Shown one piece after another: positions 44,260-54,753 of a stretch of DNA of 64,000 nucleotides (positions within the stretch are counted from its first letter, which is position 1; every line of letters begins with the position of its first letter). The translations under genes were made by a program, and so were the position numbers. Under the pieces are notes generated by a model that was not told where the DNA came from, made no database searches, and worked only from the letters and a program-made list of their open reading frames with translations. The DNA is from Tillandsia leiboldiana. Taxonomy: Eukaryota > Streptophyta > Magnoliopsida > Poales > Bromeliaceae. The stretch is taken from contig CM055063.1 of NCBI GenBank assembly GCA_029204045.2, positions 27,535,721-27,599,720 of the forward strand. The letters run 5' to 3'.

Positions 44260-46122
44260 GGCCTCTATTCCTCAGCAACCTCTTCATTCTGCTATTGAAA
44301 GGGAGCCTCTTCTCTCTTCTTTCATCCAATTATCTCCTTAATAAGGTTGTGGATCCTCAAAAATGAGGCCCCAAAGTTAATTAAATCTCAAAAATGAGGC
44401 CTCTGATGCATGCGTAGCTGGAGTTAGAGCTGGGATTTGAAGAGAGAAATTGTTGGATGATCACTTTTGGTGTCCTATTCAACACATATAAGAAGGTAAG
44501 AACTGTTGAGTTTATAGATTAAAAGGGATGACTTGAGTGGAAGTATATGAACTTTAGTATCTGAGGGTTGAGAGAAGTGTTCTTAATTACGAGTTGAGGA
44601 TTGGATTGTGGTTTTCTAAGGGTGCATTATTATAAGGAGGGTGTTGGAGCAGGGACTGACGTACGTTTATTGGAGTGTTAATAGGTGGGTATCTTGTCGC
44701 CAAAATCGGCGGACTAACTATTATGTCTACAATTGTATGTTGCTTCATACCCTACTTGATATTAGCTGGTCCTATAAATTCATTGATCTGAGTATGCATG
44801 TAGGGTATGTGTAGTCATAGTGAACGTGATACAAAAGGGTGTATAGATTTAGTAGTTCCCAGAGGGACACTTCTGAGAGCTTAGTACTAGCAACATAACA
44901 TTATCTATACCTTGTGAGCTACACTGTACGGTGAAACCTATAGACAAGTAACTTGAGATTATTGGACATGGGCCAGTGTAACTTGTAAACTTTTATTGTC
45001 ATGGGGCAAATGACATGTGAGAAAATGTGAAAGTGCCAAGGGGCATGTAAAATGTGAAAAAGACAATGAAATGTGATATGAAAGTGCCACGGTGCAAGTA
45101 AACAATGTGACTTATGAAAAGGTAATGTGAGTTGTGATCTTATTGATCATTGCATTTGACTATGGTCTGCAAGAGCCATATGGGGTCGCTCCGCAGCAAG
45201 ATGGACCTACCGGAGGTGTACCACGCAGCTGTACGAGTATTCGAGCTACCTTAGTTGAGAGCCTTAGTGGCCACATACGAGCTATCGGCGTTCCACTAAG
45301 CGAGGCGCAAGCTTGACCGATCTTATGAGTCAGTAGGTGTGATTGGGTGTTATGGTATTTGTTATTATCAGATATTTTAGTTGATGCATATGAGACATGA
45401 TTTTCAGTTCCTGGCATTCATTTATTTATAGAGGTATGATAGCCGATGTTTAATTTTCAGCTCAGTACATATTATGATCATTTATTCAGTGCAATTTATA
45501 CTATTGATGCCTGTGATAGACCTAGTGGTGTTGGTCGTCGTTGTCGTCGACTATATCCATTGGAAACTATTTTTCAATAGTTCCCATACCCTTTTATTGT
45601 TGTTTTTATTTCAAACCCCTTAGTGCCAACTGTTGATCAAGGTAAAAGGATCGCAAACTAGATAGCATCGCCTACCCAAGACGTGTATTAGAGGAGGCAC
45701 TTGAGACATATAGCTAGCTGTACATTTTGAGGCCGGAGGGACAGAGTTGTGTTATATCATGGGTCAGGCAAATGGTATATGTATAGCTGTAGCTATAGTG
45801 AGAGTAGTATATAGACTTTGATATATGTTTTTATCTATCAACTTCTTGTATATGATTTGGATAAGTTGATTTTGTGACGCTTTGTATGTGCAAGGTACGT
45901 CCTCGTGCATATAGCGGGTTTGTAAGCACGGGGCATGACAAAAGATTTCATCATATAAAACCACAATCCAATCCAGTTTGTCAAATTCCTCGAAGAATCA
46001 AATATCCCTTTGAAATGATTATATTAGTGAGAGAGGTATAGATCAAAGCCTTTAATTCATAACTATTCTATATAACCTCTTCTTGTAAGCTAAAATCCTT
46101 CCATTATTACTCTTTTCATTGT

Positions 46123-46514
46123 GGCTGAATTACACTTTTGATCCTCAAACTATGAGGCGCATGAAACTTCGGTCCTCAAACCTTAATTTGTTGCAATTTC
46201 TAACTCGAACTTCCTAAATTGTTGCAAGCAAGTCCCACGGGTCAAATTTAGTTAATTAAATAATGATATGTCGCTAATGTGGCAATGATGTGATACTGAC
46301 GTTATTGTCAGTGATGTTATTGTGACATCATCAACTATAATATTGATAAATCACTGCCACATCAGCAACAAACCACACTAAATCAATCAAATTAGATCAT
46401 AGGACTTAATAGCAACAATTTAGAAAGTACGAGCGAGAAATTACAACGAATTAAAGTTTGAGGACCAAAGTGTCATACTACTCATAGTTTGAGAACCAAA
46501 AGTGTAATTTAGCC
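46123..46514. mobile_element. Long-TIR MITE
   Basis: The left GGCTGAATTACACTTTTGAT...CTCAAACTATGAG and the right end, reverse-complemented GGGCTAAATTACACTTTTGG...CTCAAACTATGAG, are inverted for about 60 bp. The middle includes repeated ATGTGGCAATGATG-like units. GGCTRAATTAC is the same terminus seen in the Pack-MULE at 47679, so it is probably Mutator-like. No clean target duplication was read. Confidence 0.7.
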
Positions 46515-47330
46515 CTTTTTTGGAACTTCTGTAATTATTTTGTTGATAAACCAAACGGGGAAAATGGAGGATTCACAAATCACAACAATAGTAGCACATT
46601 ATAGCACAGTAACATAGTTAGCGTCTACTTTTTAGGATACCAAATCCCGCCATCCCTCTTCGAACAAGCCTTCATGGGGGACATATCTCCATTATGTCAG
46701 CAAACACCATAAAAGTAGGAAGTATCCTCACATGAAACAAGATAGGGAAGACACTACTTTATTCCGAGGATAGCTATTTGATGTGGTAGTGGAATCACAA
46801 TACTCACAAGCAAGAACAGTGTGGATAGCAAGTAGAACTAAGGTTCTCCTTTTGTGATATTTCTTATGATCCCTTCAATATATTCAACCCAAATACTGCC
46901 TTACACACCTTTAAATGGTTTTAAAAGACACAACCGTATGACCCTAGAAAAACCTTAGAATTAGCTCAACAAGTCCTACCTACAAATATAATAGACTCTA
47001 ATACATCTTCCAAAGGCACCTAGTGAACTAAACTGGCCTTATAATAGACAATATACACAACCCTAAACACACTACAGCATTTGGCTCTCCATGTCCTTAT
47101 CAAATTGGGACTACATCCAATAATGAAAAGTTACTTTCCCCTGGTCCAACTTGCAGTCTACAACAAATGTCGATTTATCCACCTTAATTTCATTCAATCA
47201 ACTGTCCGATCTTGCACCAGGAAATTGATTCCTCACATCACTCAGGGCCTGTTCGGTAATGAGGAGAATTGAAAATAGAGTTTTATATTCCGCAGTAATA
47301 GGTTGGCACGAAATCCTAATTACTCTTAAG
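46515..47330. other. Unassigned intronic sequence
   Basis: Includes GGGCCTGTTCGGTAATGAGG at about 47246-47265, which resembles the end of a MITE whose likely relative, in reverse, ends near 52512 (ACCAAACAGACCC). Nothing else recognised. Confidence 0.4.
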
Positions 47331-47947
47331 CTACGTATCACGAACATTTCTATAAGTCTCGTGTGTCCATGTCGGACATGCGCATGTCTGTGTCTAATTC
47401 GTGTCCGATGTGGACACTCCTTGGACACCCGTTTAATGCAGGTTCACAGCACATACGATTTAAAAAATATATACATATTTTTATTTTATTTTTTTTACGC
47501 ATACATAATGTAAGATGATGAACATTTTAACTTTTTGATGAATCCATACAAATTATTTTTGGCCAATATAAATAAATTATGTATGGTGAAAAAAAATTTC
47601 TCTTAAAATATATGAACTATAAATAAAAAGTTTGTTAATTTTATTTTACCAAAATTAATATTTTATATAAAATAAATAGGCTAAATTACAAAAAAAACCC
47701 CTATAATATACCGCTTTTTCACTTTGCCTCCCTGTCTTTCAAAAGCCTACATTTTGCCCTCTCGTAATTACGAAATTGTGCATTTACCCCCCCGCCGTCA
47801 GAATTCCGTGAGAGAGCCGTCAATTTATGAAGTGATATACCGAAAATACCCCTCCCCACCCCCTCTTCTTCTCCCTTCCACTATTCTCCCTCTTCTCTGT
47901 ACCTTCCTCCTTCCTCATGAACGAATCGGGGGCGCCGCCGCCGATCG

Positions 47948-48260
47948 ATGCGAAGCATTCGCGAGATCGATCTGCTCCCTCGCGACGCGATCCACGACCT
48001 GCGCAGCATCACGGAGCCGGCGTATGATCGGCGCGGGGTACGGGCACGAGTGCAGCGGCGACGTGCAGCGGCTCGAGTGGGAGGCGCTCGAGTCCAAAAT
48101 ACGGCGCTGGATCCACGCCGCGCGCGCCGCCGTGCGCGCGGTGTTCGCGAGCGAGCGGCGTCTCTGCGAACTGGTCTTCGAGGGCCGCGCCGATGCTCCC
48201 TTCGGTGAGGAGGTGAAGGGCGCGACGCTGCAGCTCTTCGGGTTCGCGGAGGCTAGCTGA
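47948..48260 (+). pseudogene. Captured EXO70 exocyst gene fragment
   Basis: The first frame reads EIDLLPRDAIHDLRSITE, and after a frameshift near 48020 the other frame reads MIGAGYGHECSGDVQRLEWE, ALESKIRRWIHAARAAVRAV, FASERRLCELVFEGRADAPF and GEEVKGATLQLFGFAEAS. This order (LRSIAERMIxAGYGxEC, then WEALExKIxRWI, FxSERRLC, VKGxxLQLLxFAEA) is that of plant EXO70 proteins. Between GHEC and LEWE the usual intervening residues are missing. In intact EXO70 this lies in the middle of the protein; here both ends are absent, so it is a transduplicated fragment. EXO70 is an exocyst subunit for secretion. Confidence 0.85.
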
Positions 48261-48333
48261 AGCCGAAGACGTAGGAGGCGGCGCCGAGAGCTCCTGCTAA
48301 CTCCGCCGCCGCGCACTTCCTATCTCGCGCCGA

Positions 48334-48540
48334 TTGGAGCGGCGGCGCAACCGCCTAGCCGTGCTCTGCGCCCACCTCCGCCCCACCCAACTCTCCGCCT
48401 CCCTCTGCAGCGGCGACGGCTGCGGTGCCGCCGCCGCTGCGACTGCGGCTGCGGAAGAGGAGGTGAGCGAGGAGAAGAGTTGCGTCTTCTGCGCGATCGT
48501 CCGTGGTGAGATCATTGTAAAGCACAGGGATAAGGGATAA
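48334..48540 (+). pseudogene. Captured HIT-family (HINT3-like) first-exon fragment
   Basis: Reads ERRRNRLAVLCAHLRPTQLS, an Ala-rich linker, then VSEEKSCVFCAIVRGE and a stop. CVFCxIVRGE is the N-terminal zinc-binding-type start of HIT/HINT domains, and the RRLAxLCxHLxP leader resembles plant HINT3-type proteins. The codon where the initiator Met should be reads TTG. The HIT catalytic motif (HxHxHxx) is absent. It lies 70 bp downstream of the EXO70 piece on the same strand. Confidence 0.7.
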
Positions 48541-48848
48541 GGGCATTATCGTCATTTCGCATGTTTTGTTAGCCCCGTTGCCCCCTAAAAATAATTTCGT
48601 AATTACGAGGGGGCAAAATGTAAGCTTTTGAAAGACAGGGGGGCAAAATAAAAAAGCGGTATATTATAGAAGGGTTTTCTGTAATTTAGCCTAATAAATA
48701 TATATATTATTATACTAATAGTATAATATTTTATTAGCGGTGTCCATACCAGGTCTGTGTCCTAATATTTTGAAAGTTACCTAGTTATCATGTCCAAGTC
48801 GTGTCGTGTCGTGTCTCGTGTCAGTGTCCGTGACGCTTAGCTCTTAAG

Positions 48849-49389
48849 ACAATATACCCTATTTTTCAGTGTTTGATTAGAATACAGTATTTTTTACAAG
48901 ATTAGAAAAATGACTAGTATTTTTCAAAAAAAACTTGCCGTTAACTTTTTCTCAAACTAGTAGTTGGAGTTTTTTAAAGTCTATAAAGCTCTTTTATTTC
49001 GATATAAGTGCTCATAACTTGTCCAAAGTTTTCAAAAAAAACTATCTCATCCCTTCTTTCTCTTCAATCATTTTTGTTGCCCAAATTTTGTTCAAAAATC
49101 ACGAATCTAAATGGTTGGAGAAGAATTTGATAAGGTGATGATGAGTTCATGGCAATTATTCTTCCTATGATGGCAAGAGAGTGTTCCGAATGGAAACTTA
49201 TGTTTATCAAGCTTTTGACGTGTATGTTTTCCATTAGCATCTATTTTATTTTACCTGTAAACAAATATTCCAAAAAAATTCAACAATACAAACTTGATAA
49301 ATCAAAACTAGATACAAACTTATTCATACCAAATAATTCAAAAAAAATTATCATATGTAACTACTAACCACATAAAAACCAAATACAAG
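48849..49389. other. Unassigned intronic sequence
   Basis: AT-rich, no terminal repeat or domain recognised. Confidence 0.4.
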
Positions 49390-49586
49390 AGAGTAGAGCT
49401 TATATGTTTTCAAAAGCACAAGCCCAACTATGCTTGCGAATTTTTTACCATTGGATTTGTATTGGGATTTGTGCTATTGTACTTTCTCTTTCTCTCTCTT
49501 TAGTTGACTTTACAATAGCACAAATCCAGTGGTAAAAAATTCACAAGCATAGTTGGGCTTGTGCTTTTAAAAGTATATAAGCTCTA

Positions 49587-49590
<4 letters not shown>
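49390..49590. repeat. Long near-perfect inverted repeat (MITE or small-RNA precursor-like)
   Basis: Arms of roughly 80 bp (49390-49480 and 49511-49590) pair over most of their length: AGAGTAGAGCTTATATG against CATATAAGCTCTACTCT-like, AGCACAAGCCCAACTATGC against its complement, and ATTTGTGCTATTGTA against TACAATAGCACAAAT. The loop is about 30 bp and pyrimidine-rich. It is followed by (AT)n at 49591-49629. Confidence 0.85.

Positions 49591-49629
<39 letters not shown>
49591..49629. repeat. (AT)n microsatellite
   Basis: About 19 AT units between the inverted repeat and the next MITE. Confidence 0.95.
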
Positions 49630-49630
<1 letters not shown>

Positions 49631-49632
<2 letters not shown>

Positions 49633-49838
49633 GAGCTCCTATGCTTTTAAAAGTACCAAGTCATAGGTGCTTGTGTGGTTTGGATGAAAAAATGTGTGGT
49701 TTGGATGATAGTGGGCCCCTTGAGTTAAGTGAGCGGTTGGTGGAATAGAATGATCTAAGAGATGAAATTAGTCAAATGGGTAGATCTAACGGTAGAAAAC
49801 TTACAAGCACCAATTACAAGCATAGTAGCCGGACTCTA
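49631..49838. mobile_element. MITE-like unit with inverted ends
   Basis: Left GAGCTCCTATGCTTTTAA and the reverse complement of the right end, GAGTCCGGCTACTATGCTTG, are similar, and AGGTGCTTGTG pairs with CACAAGCACC-like sequence. AT repeats flank both sides, which hides any TA target. Non-coding. Confidence 0.55.
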
Positions 49839-49844
49839 TATATA

Positions 49845-50244
49845 TATATATCCTGTTCTCCTTAAAATTTCAGTCCAGTTCATTCCATTTTTTAATTTAC
49901 AATCATTACCAATATAAGAAAACAAGAGTCCTTTAGTATCAAAATTTGCTTATTATCCCACAAAATCAAAAAATGAGTTGACATCATTATTAAGATTAAA
50001 TTAGTCATAATGAAAACAAGCAACGAAGCAAAAAAAAGCAAAAATAAACTGCAACCAAGCAATTATGATTCAGGCCGATATGAATAGTTTCTGCATTGCT
50101 GAACTTAACATATATTCCAACAGAAAAATTTACAAGGAAAGGCACATATAAATGAATAGAAATATGGAAATTTGAACTCTTTACTGTGCACATGTAACGG
50201 TTTATGCTCAAATCAGAGAAACCCAAAAAATAAAGCATGCTTTT
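49845..50244. other. Unassigned intronic sequence
   Basis: AT-rich. On the minus strand it would lie just inside the first intron of the PIP5K gene if the leader exon call is right. Confidence 0.35.
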
Positions 50245-50559
50245 TTACTTACCACTCAAAAAATAAAGAAAAGGGGCACAATATCCATGCAACAAGGAAT
50301 CAAAACATAGATGATGTACGCACAAATTTAAACTACAATTTCTCCAAACTACAATTAGCAACAGATAAAAAAGCCTAAAACTAGACATGTAGAGCACTAT
50401 TATTGCCACAAGAAACCAAGAAATCCAAACCCTAGTACGGGAAAGATATCGCCTTTGTACCATTTCATTGCTCGATCTCACCAAACTGAGCAAACCCCCA
50501 ACCCAAACCCTAGAGTTGAGTCTCCACAAAAAAAAGATCCAAATCTTAGACCTGGAAAG

Positions 50560-50850
50560 ATGTAACAGCCGGACGACTCGCAACCTGTCGATGATAAGAG
50601 TGCTCTGAGATGAGGATGGCGTGAAGGTTGATGGTGTACTCCGTTTAGCCCGATTGTGGGGGGTTTGAGAATTTGGGAGAAGAAAGAAAAGGAATTGGGG
50701 AGAGTTGACAGAGAAGATGGAGATTAGAAGAGGAGATTAGAGAGTAGAGAGAATAGAAAAAGAAGCTGATGATGAAAAAGAAGCTGATGACGAAAAAGAA
50801 GAAGGGGATGGAGACGGGAATTGCGGAGAAAGCTTGTAATATATTTCATT
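50560..50850 (-). other. Putative 5' non-coding leader exon of the PIP5K gene
   Basis: On the minus strand this is a CT-rich, TE-free stretch (TTCTAATCTCCATCTTCTC-like, CCCCAATTCC, CAAACCCCCC) ending near CATCTTTCCAG followed by GTCTAAG, and then sequence with TCTAGGGTTTGGGTT, common in plant 5' leaders. It is the only leader-like stretch upstream of the MORN exon in the right orientation. No ATG-led frame encodes a PIPK N-terminus. This is inference. Confidence 0.35.
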
Positions 50851-50852
50851 TA

Positions 50853-51312
50853 GAGATAATTGCCTGTGTACCCCTGAAATCTGATGAAATATCTAATTTA
50901 TTTCTTTTATTTTTTTTTTTTAATATATCCTTTATACGTTCCACCGTAATTAAAAATACCCCTACCCCACCGTTTTTCTTTGTTAAGTTAACTAGGATTA
51001 AACTAGAGTTAAATAATAATCGGAGTTAGAAAATTATCAGATATACCTATTTTGTCCCTATCTACCAAAACTATTGAAAATTTTAAGGGTACATAAGAAA
51101 AAGTTGGTTATGATAGAAAGGTATATTTGAAAGGGCAAAATGGTAATTTCACACAGATAACGGCAGCTTTAAACGGTACACTAATAGAGTTTAACTTCAG
51201 AAATATTTTAGAAAGAAGTTGGAACGTAAGAAGGGTAGTTTTAATATTAGCCTTCTAAAAGAGGTAAATCTAAAAACTGAAAAATTTTCAAGGGTATATA
51301 AGAAATTGCCCC
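50853..51312. mobile_element. MITE-like element just upstream of the putative leader
   Basis: The left end (AATTGCCTGTGTACCCCTGAAA) and the reverse complement of the right end (GGGGCAATTTCTTATATACCC then TTGAAAA) are similar over about 30 bp. The interior has further inverted matches (CACCGTTTTTC, TTTAAACGG). No clear target duplication. Confidence 0.5.
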
Positions 51313-51719
51313 TTTCATTTATGTCCTCTTGAATTTTTGTACTGAAAGCAAAAAACATACAGAATTATGGGCTAAGTTGCAAAAGTAAATAAGCCTGGTA
51401 AATAGGCCTGTTGGGCCAATTTTGAAAAGGCTGTGGGCTTCCTTTGGGCTTGATAGGTGCCTCCTGTTACTTAGTTATTAGCGGAGCAGGTTGATCCAAA
51501 AGTTAGAGTTTAAACCTTAGTTTTGGGCCAATTTATTCTGTATTGTAAAAAATATATATATATTATTAGTTAGCATGTTTAGATGACTCAACAACTTAAA
51601 AATATTACAACGCAAAATAGGTGTTTCGGAGTATTTTCGGACGAAAAAAAAAAAGGTTAGACCGGATAAAAAAATTTCTCTATTTCGACCTCGCCCTCTT
51701 TCGCATTTCTCCCCTCTTT
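51313..51719. other. Unassigned sequence upstream of the PIP5K leader
   Basis: No domain. Could be distal promoter or old repeat. Confidence 0.35.
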
Positions 51720-52380
51720 AAGATTTTAAAATTTAAAAATTTAAATTTAAATTTAAATTTTAAAGATTTAAAATTTAAAATTTTAAAAAAAAATTAAAAT
51801 TTAAAATTTAAAATTTAAAATTTAAAATTTAAAAATAAAATTTGAAATTTGAAATTTGAAATTTAAAATTTAAAATTAAAAATTAAAAAATTGAAAAATT
51901 GAAAAATAAAAAAAAATCTAAATTTAAATTTTAAATTATGAAATTTAAAATTATAAATTGTAAAATTAAATTTAAATATTTTAAAATTAAAATTTATTAT
52001 TTTAAAATAATAAAATTTTATGTTTAAAACTTAAAATTAATATTGTAAAATTAAAATTTTGAAATTTTATATTTGAAATTTATATTTTAAATTTTACATT
52101 AAATTTTATTTTTAAAATTTTAATTTTTAATTTTATATTTTATATTTTATATTTAATTTTATATTTGAATTTTAAAATTTAAATTTTTAAATTTGAAAAT
52201 TAAAATTTAAAATTAAAATTTCACATTCAAATTTTAAAATTTTAAAATTCAAATTCAATTTTGAAATTTTTAAATTTGAAATTTAAATCCTAATTTTAAA
52301 ATTTTAAAATTAAAAATTAAACATTTATATTTTAAAATTAAAATTTTTATTTTTAAAATTTAAATTTAAAACAGAGTATT
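51720..52380. repeat. AT-only low-complexity block of ATTTAAA / AAATTTTA units
   Basis: About 660 bp composed almost wholly of A and T in short variable units such as AAAATTTAAA and TTTAAATTT, many of them self-complementary. It starts abruptly after CCCCTCTTTAAG and ends near AAAACAGAGTATT. Confidence 0.9.
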
Positions 52381-52672
52381 TTTTTTAAATTCACAATCCA
52401 AACAGTAAAAAATAAAGTAATATTTTTATAGAGTATTAAATTTTTCAATATATCCAAGACGTTGTAAAATAAAACTCTATTTTATTTTTCAATGATTACC
52501 AAACAGACCCTAAATACTTTCCCTTCTCCTTCACGTAAGTCGTAGATCTAGTGGAGGCTTCTCTGATCTCTATTCTATAGATGCCCTAGCTGCGGCCGTC
52601 GCCTTATTGATTGGAATTCGCCGAAGCTTCTTCACGACCTCCACCTCCACGAGCCTTCTCCACTAGACCTCC
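52381..52672. other. Short unassigned segment with a MITE end
   Basis: ATGATTACCAAACAGACCC at about 52490-52510 resembles the inverse of the terminus at 47246. The remainder (52530-52670) is pyrimidine-rich and not recognised. Confidence 0.35.
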
Positions 52673-54753
52673 TGTCACGCCCCGGGGTCGAAACTGCGAC
52701 CCGGGCTCGCCAACAGATTCGCCATCTGTACGAAAACTGCCGCACAGACGAAGCGTCTACCCTGCAAGTCAGATCTATAGCTAAAAACATGTATCAGAGT
52801 TGAATCTAAAACCAAAAGCTATAGAATAAAAAGAAAACTGAACATCTGGAATATTAAATCTCCACTAGTACACAAAACCTCAAGGTACATAGTCACACAA
52901 GAATAGAACAAGGACTATCCTCCCAAGTCTCTCAGAATGTCCAGTACAAAAGTGGAAACATAAAATACACCGGGTACATCTACCTCAGACTCTCAATGCT
53001 GGTAAGGAACTAATCAACCGCGTCCTCACCTCGAAGTGCTGTCTCCGCGCGAACCAAGCTGGAACAGCTGCCTCAAACCTGTCACCGCAGCGGGTGTGAG
53101 ATCTACTGCAGAAGGCAGATCTCAGTGGGTACCGTCCCAATGTCCACGGTATGCCCACTAAGTCTACTGGAGGCAAAACAGATAGGTATGCAGATAGATA
53201 GGTAGATAGATAAATAATGGTAAGCTGAAATAGAAAACTACAGATAGCAAGTCACAATCATAAAGCTCAAAAGGAAACTCTACCAATAACACGATATGCA
53301 TACACTCTCTACTGCTAAGATGTCTCGGTATCAATGCTCAAAGGAAAGAAACCATCTATGAACATAATATGAAACCACCCGCTCATATCACCCAATCCCA
53401 AGGACTGCCAAATCTGGCTCAGTCCAGCCAGCGCCCGTCGTCTAGGAACGCACCTGCCCACTACCACGCATCCACAAGAGGACGGGATTTACGTGGGGCG
53501 TCCTAAACTGACTATCACAATCTCACGCAAAGTGACCCCATGGTAACTCGGCTAGGGGTATCAAGCGACCTCTAGTATATAAACTAGGCGCATCGTCCTC
53601 TCATCATCAACACGCACCCGGCGCGTAACTCGAGGGGAGCGACCCCAGCGAGCTCAAGTATCACATCAGTCTCAATACGCGGCACATGCAGGCTATGGTC
53701 CACGATCAAACAGATCGGCAACTCGATGCAAAAGGCACAACTCAGTCGGAAAAAACTCCTCGACTCGAACAAGAACAGCCCAAATCCTCACCTGATCTGT
53801 CGGAGAACCCCGACGACACAATCTGATAATGCACGACTCGTGGCTAAGTCGGGAAACCTCCACGACTCGATCTGCCAGAACCCCAAACTCTCAAGCTAAG
53901 TCGGAGATCCACCTCAACGACTAAAACGGAAAACACAATCTAGAGCAATCACCCAATCCCCACAAGGAAACTCATCCCGCATGATACTAGAACTTGACAC
54001 ACATGCTCTAAAAATTCACTCAGCCCCCCGGCACGAGTATACAAGCACCCTGAACCCATGCCATACCCTTGGCATCTCATAATTTAAAAACCATCTTTGA
54101 AAACATTGATTTTCCTTAAAACGGGTTTCTCGATTTTTAAAATGGTTCAGGTGCAATCATGATGCAAACAAAGCATGAAACCTAGTGTCATATGATATCA
54201 GGGGTCTACTAAAAATAATCCGGGGTTCCAATAAATTTTTCAGAAAATTCCAGGCAACTATCAGATGTAAAAACAACAAAAATACCTAATAAACATGATC
54301 AACTTGCATTCAATAGCATTAAGGGTCATTCCATAAATTTTGGAGAAATTCCAACCCACCTGGAATGCTTTCCGCAGGCAAATGCTGAAGTCGGTGAAGT
54401 GCCGGAACCTCGAACTGACGAAATCTCGAAAATCATGCCACAAATCCCGGAAAAATCCTCGGAAGCTCCAATAAATTCTCTCGAGTCACACAAAAATTCT
54501 GGCGCACTCTGGCTCTCTCCACAGCCACCCACAACACTAGCAGCACTCTTAAAAGTCCAAAATTCCACACACATAAGTCCAGCACAATATCTGCTCTCCA
54601 AAAAATGCTCACATACTCACAACCCACTTAAGTCTACCACAACACTAGCATCAGCCCACATTAGGTCCATCTCAACATTTACACTCTAAGCTTCAGCACA
54701 AATTAACAACTTGCTCCCATCACAGCACAAAACACCAACACATCCACTATTAC
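52673..54753 (-). mobile_element. 3' part of a Tekay/Del-like gypsy LTR
   Basis: On the minus strand it ends GGGGCGTGACA (window 52673-52683) with the same last ~90 bp as 7990-8080, 54754 and 63914. It continues to about 54753, where another LTR begins, so its 5' part is missing. The segment CAGTGGGTACC...GCCCACTAAGTCTACTGGAGGCA (53125-53172) is shared with 55180-55230. Confidence 0.8.

Larger units (their letters stand above)
42773..45940 (+). mobile_element. Solo LTR of a Ty3/gypsy (Tekay/Del-like) element
   Basis: A 3.17 kb sequence including a nested hAT, from TGTAATATACTGG to GGGGCATGACA, flanked by a perfect 5-bp duplication AAAGA (42768-42772 and 45941-45945). It has CCTATAAATAGGCC at 44250-44263 and repeated GGGCGCCCGAA-like motifs upstream of it, as in the other long LTRs here. 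No internal domains. Confidence 0.9.
47679..48691. mobile_element. Pack-MULE carrying two host gene fragments
   Basis: Terminal inverted repeats of about 100 bp start GGCTAAATTACA on both ends, with TAATATACCGCTTTTT and CTCGTAATTACGAAATT conserved. Target duplications AAATAAATA (47670-47678) and TAATAAATA (48692-48700) are 9 bp with one mismatch, as for Mutator-like elements. The interior (about 47900-48540) is sharply GC-rich against an AT-rich setting and encodes parts of EXO70 and of a HIT protein, not a transposase. Total length is 1013 bp. Confidence 0.93.
47331..48840. mobile_element. hAT-like element (TIR CTACGTATCACG) enclosing a Pack-MULE
   Basis: Starts CTACGTATCACGAACA and ends GTCCGTGACGCTTAG, whose reverse complement CTAAGCGTCACGGACAC matches the start. 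A perfect 8-bp duplication CTCTTAAG flanks it (47323-47330 and 48841-48848). Subterminal GTCGTGTC/GTGTCCG repeats are present. Without the nested Pack-MULE it is about 0.5 kb. It is unrelated to the CAAGG-ended hAT family. Confidence 0.85.

Noticed and set aside
47724..48260. 178-aa ORF as a complete gene
   Set aside because: The start lies in the Pack-MULE TIR, and only the later part matches EXO70, with the preceding match in another frame. It is a gene fragment.
50245..50583. 112-aa minus-strand ORF as first coding exon of PIP5K
   Set aside because: No resemblance to MORN-PIPK N-termini; it looks like leader and intron read through.
50769..51029. Lys-rich plus-strand ORF
   Set aside because: It is the reverse of a CT-rich leader sequence followed by a MITE; composition alone explains it.
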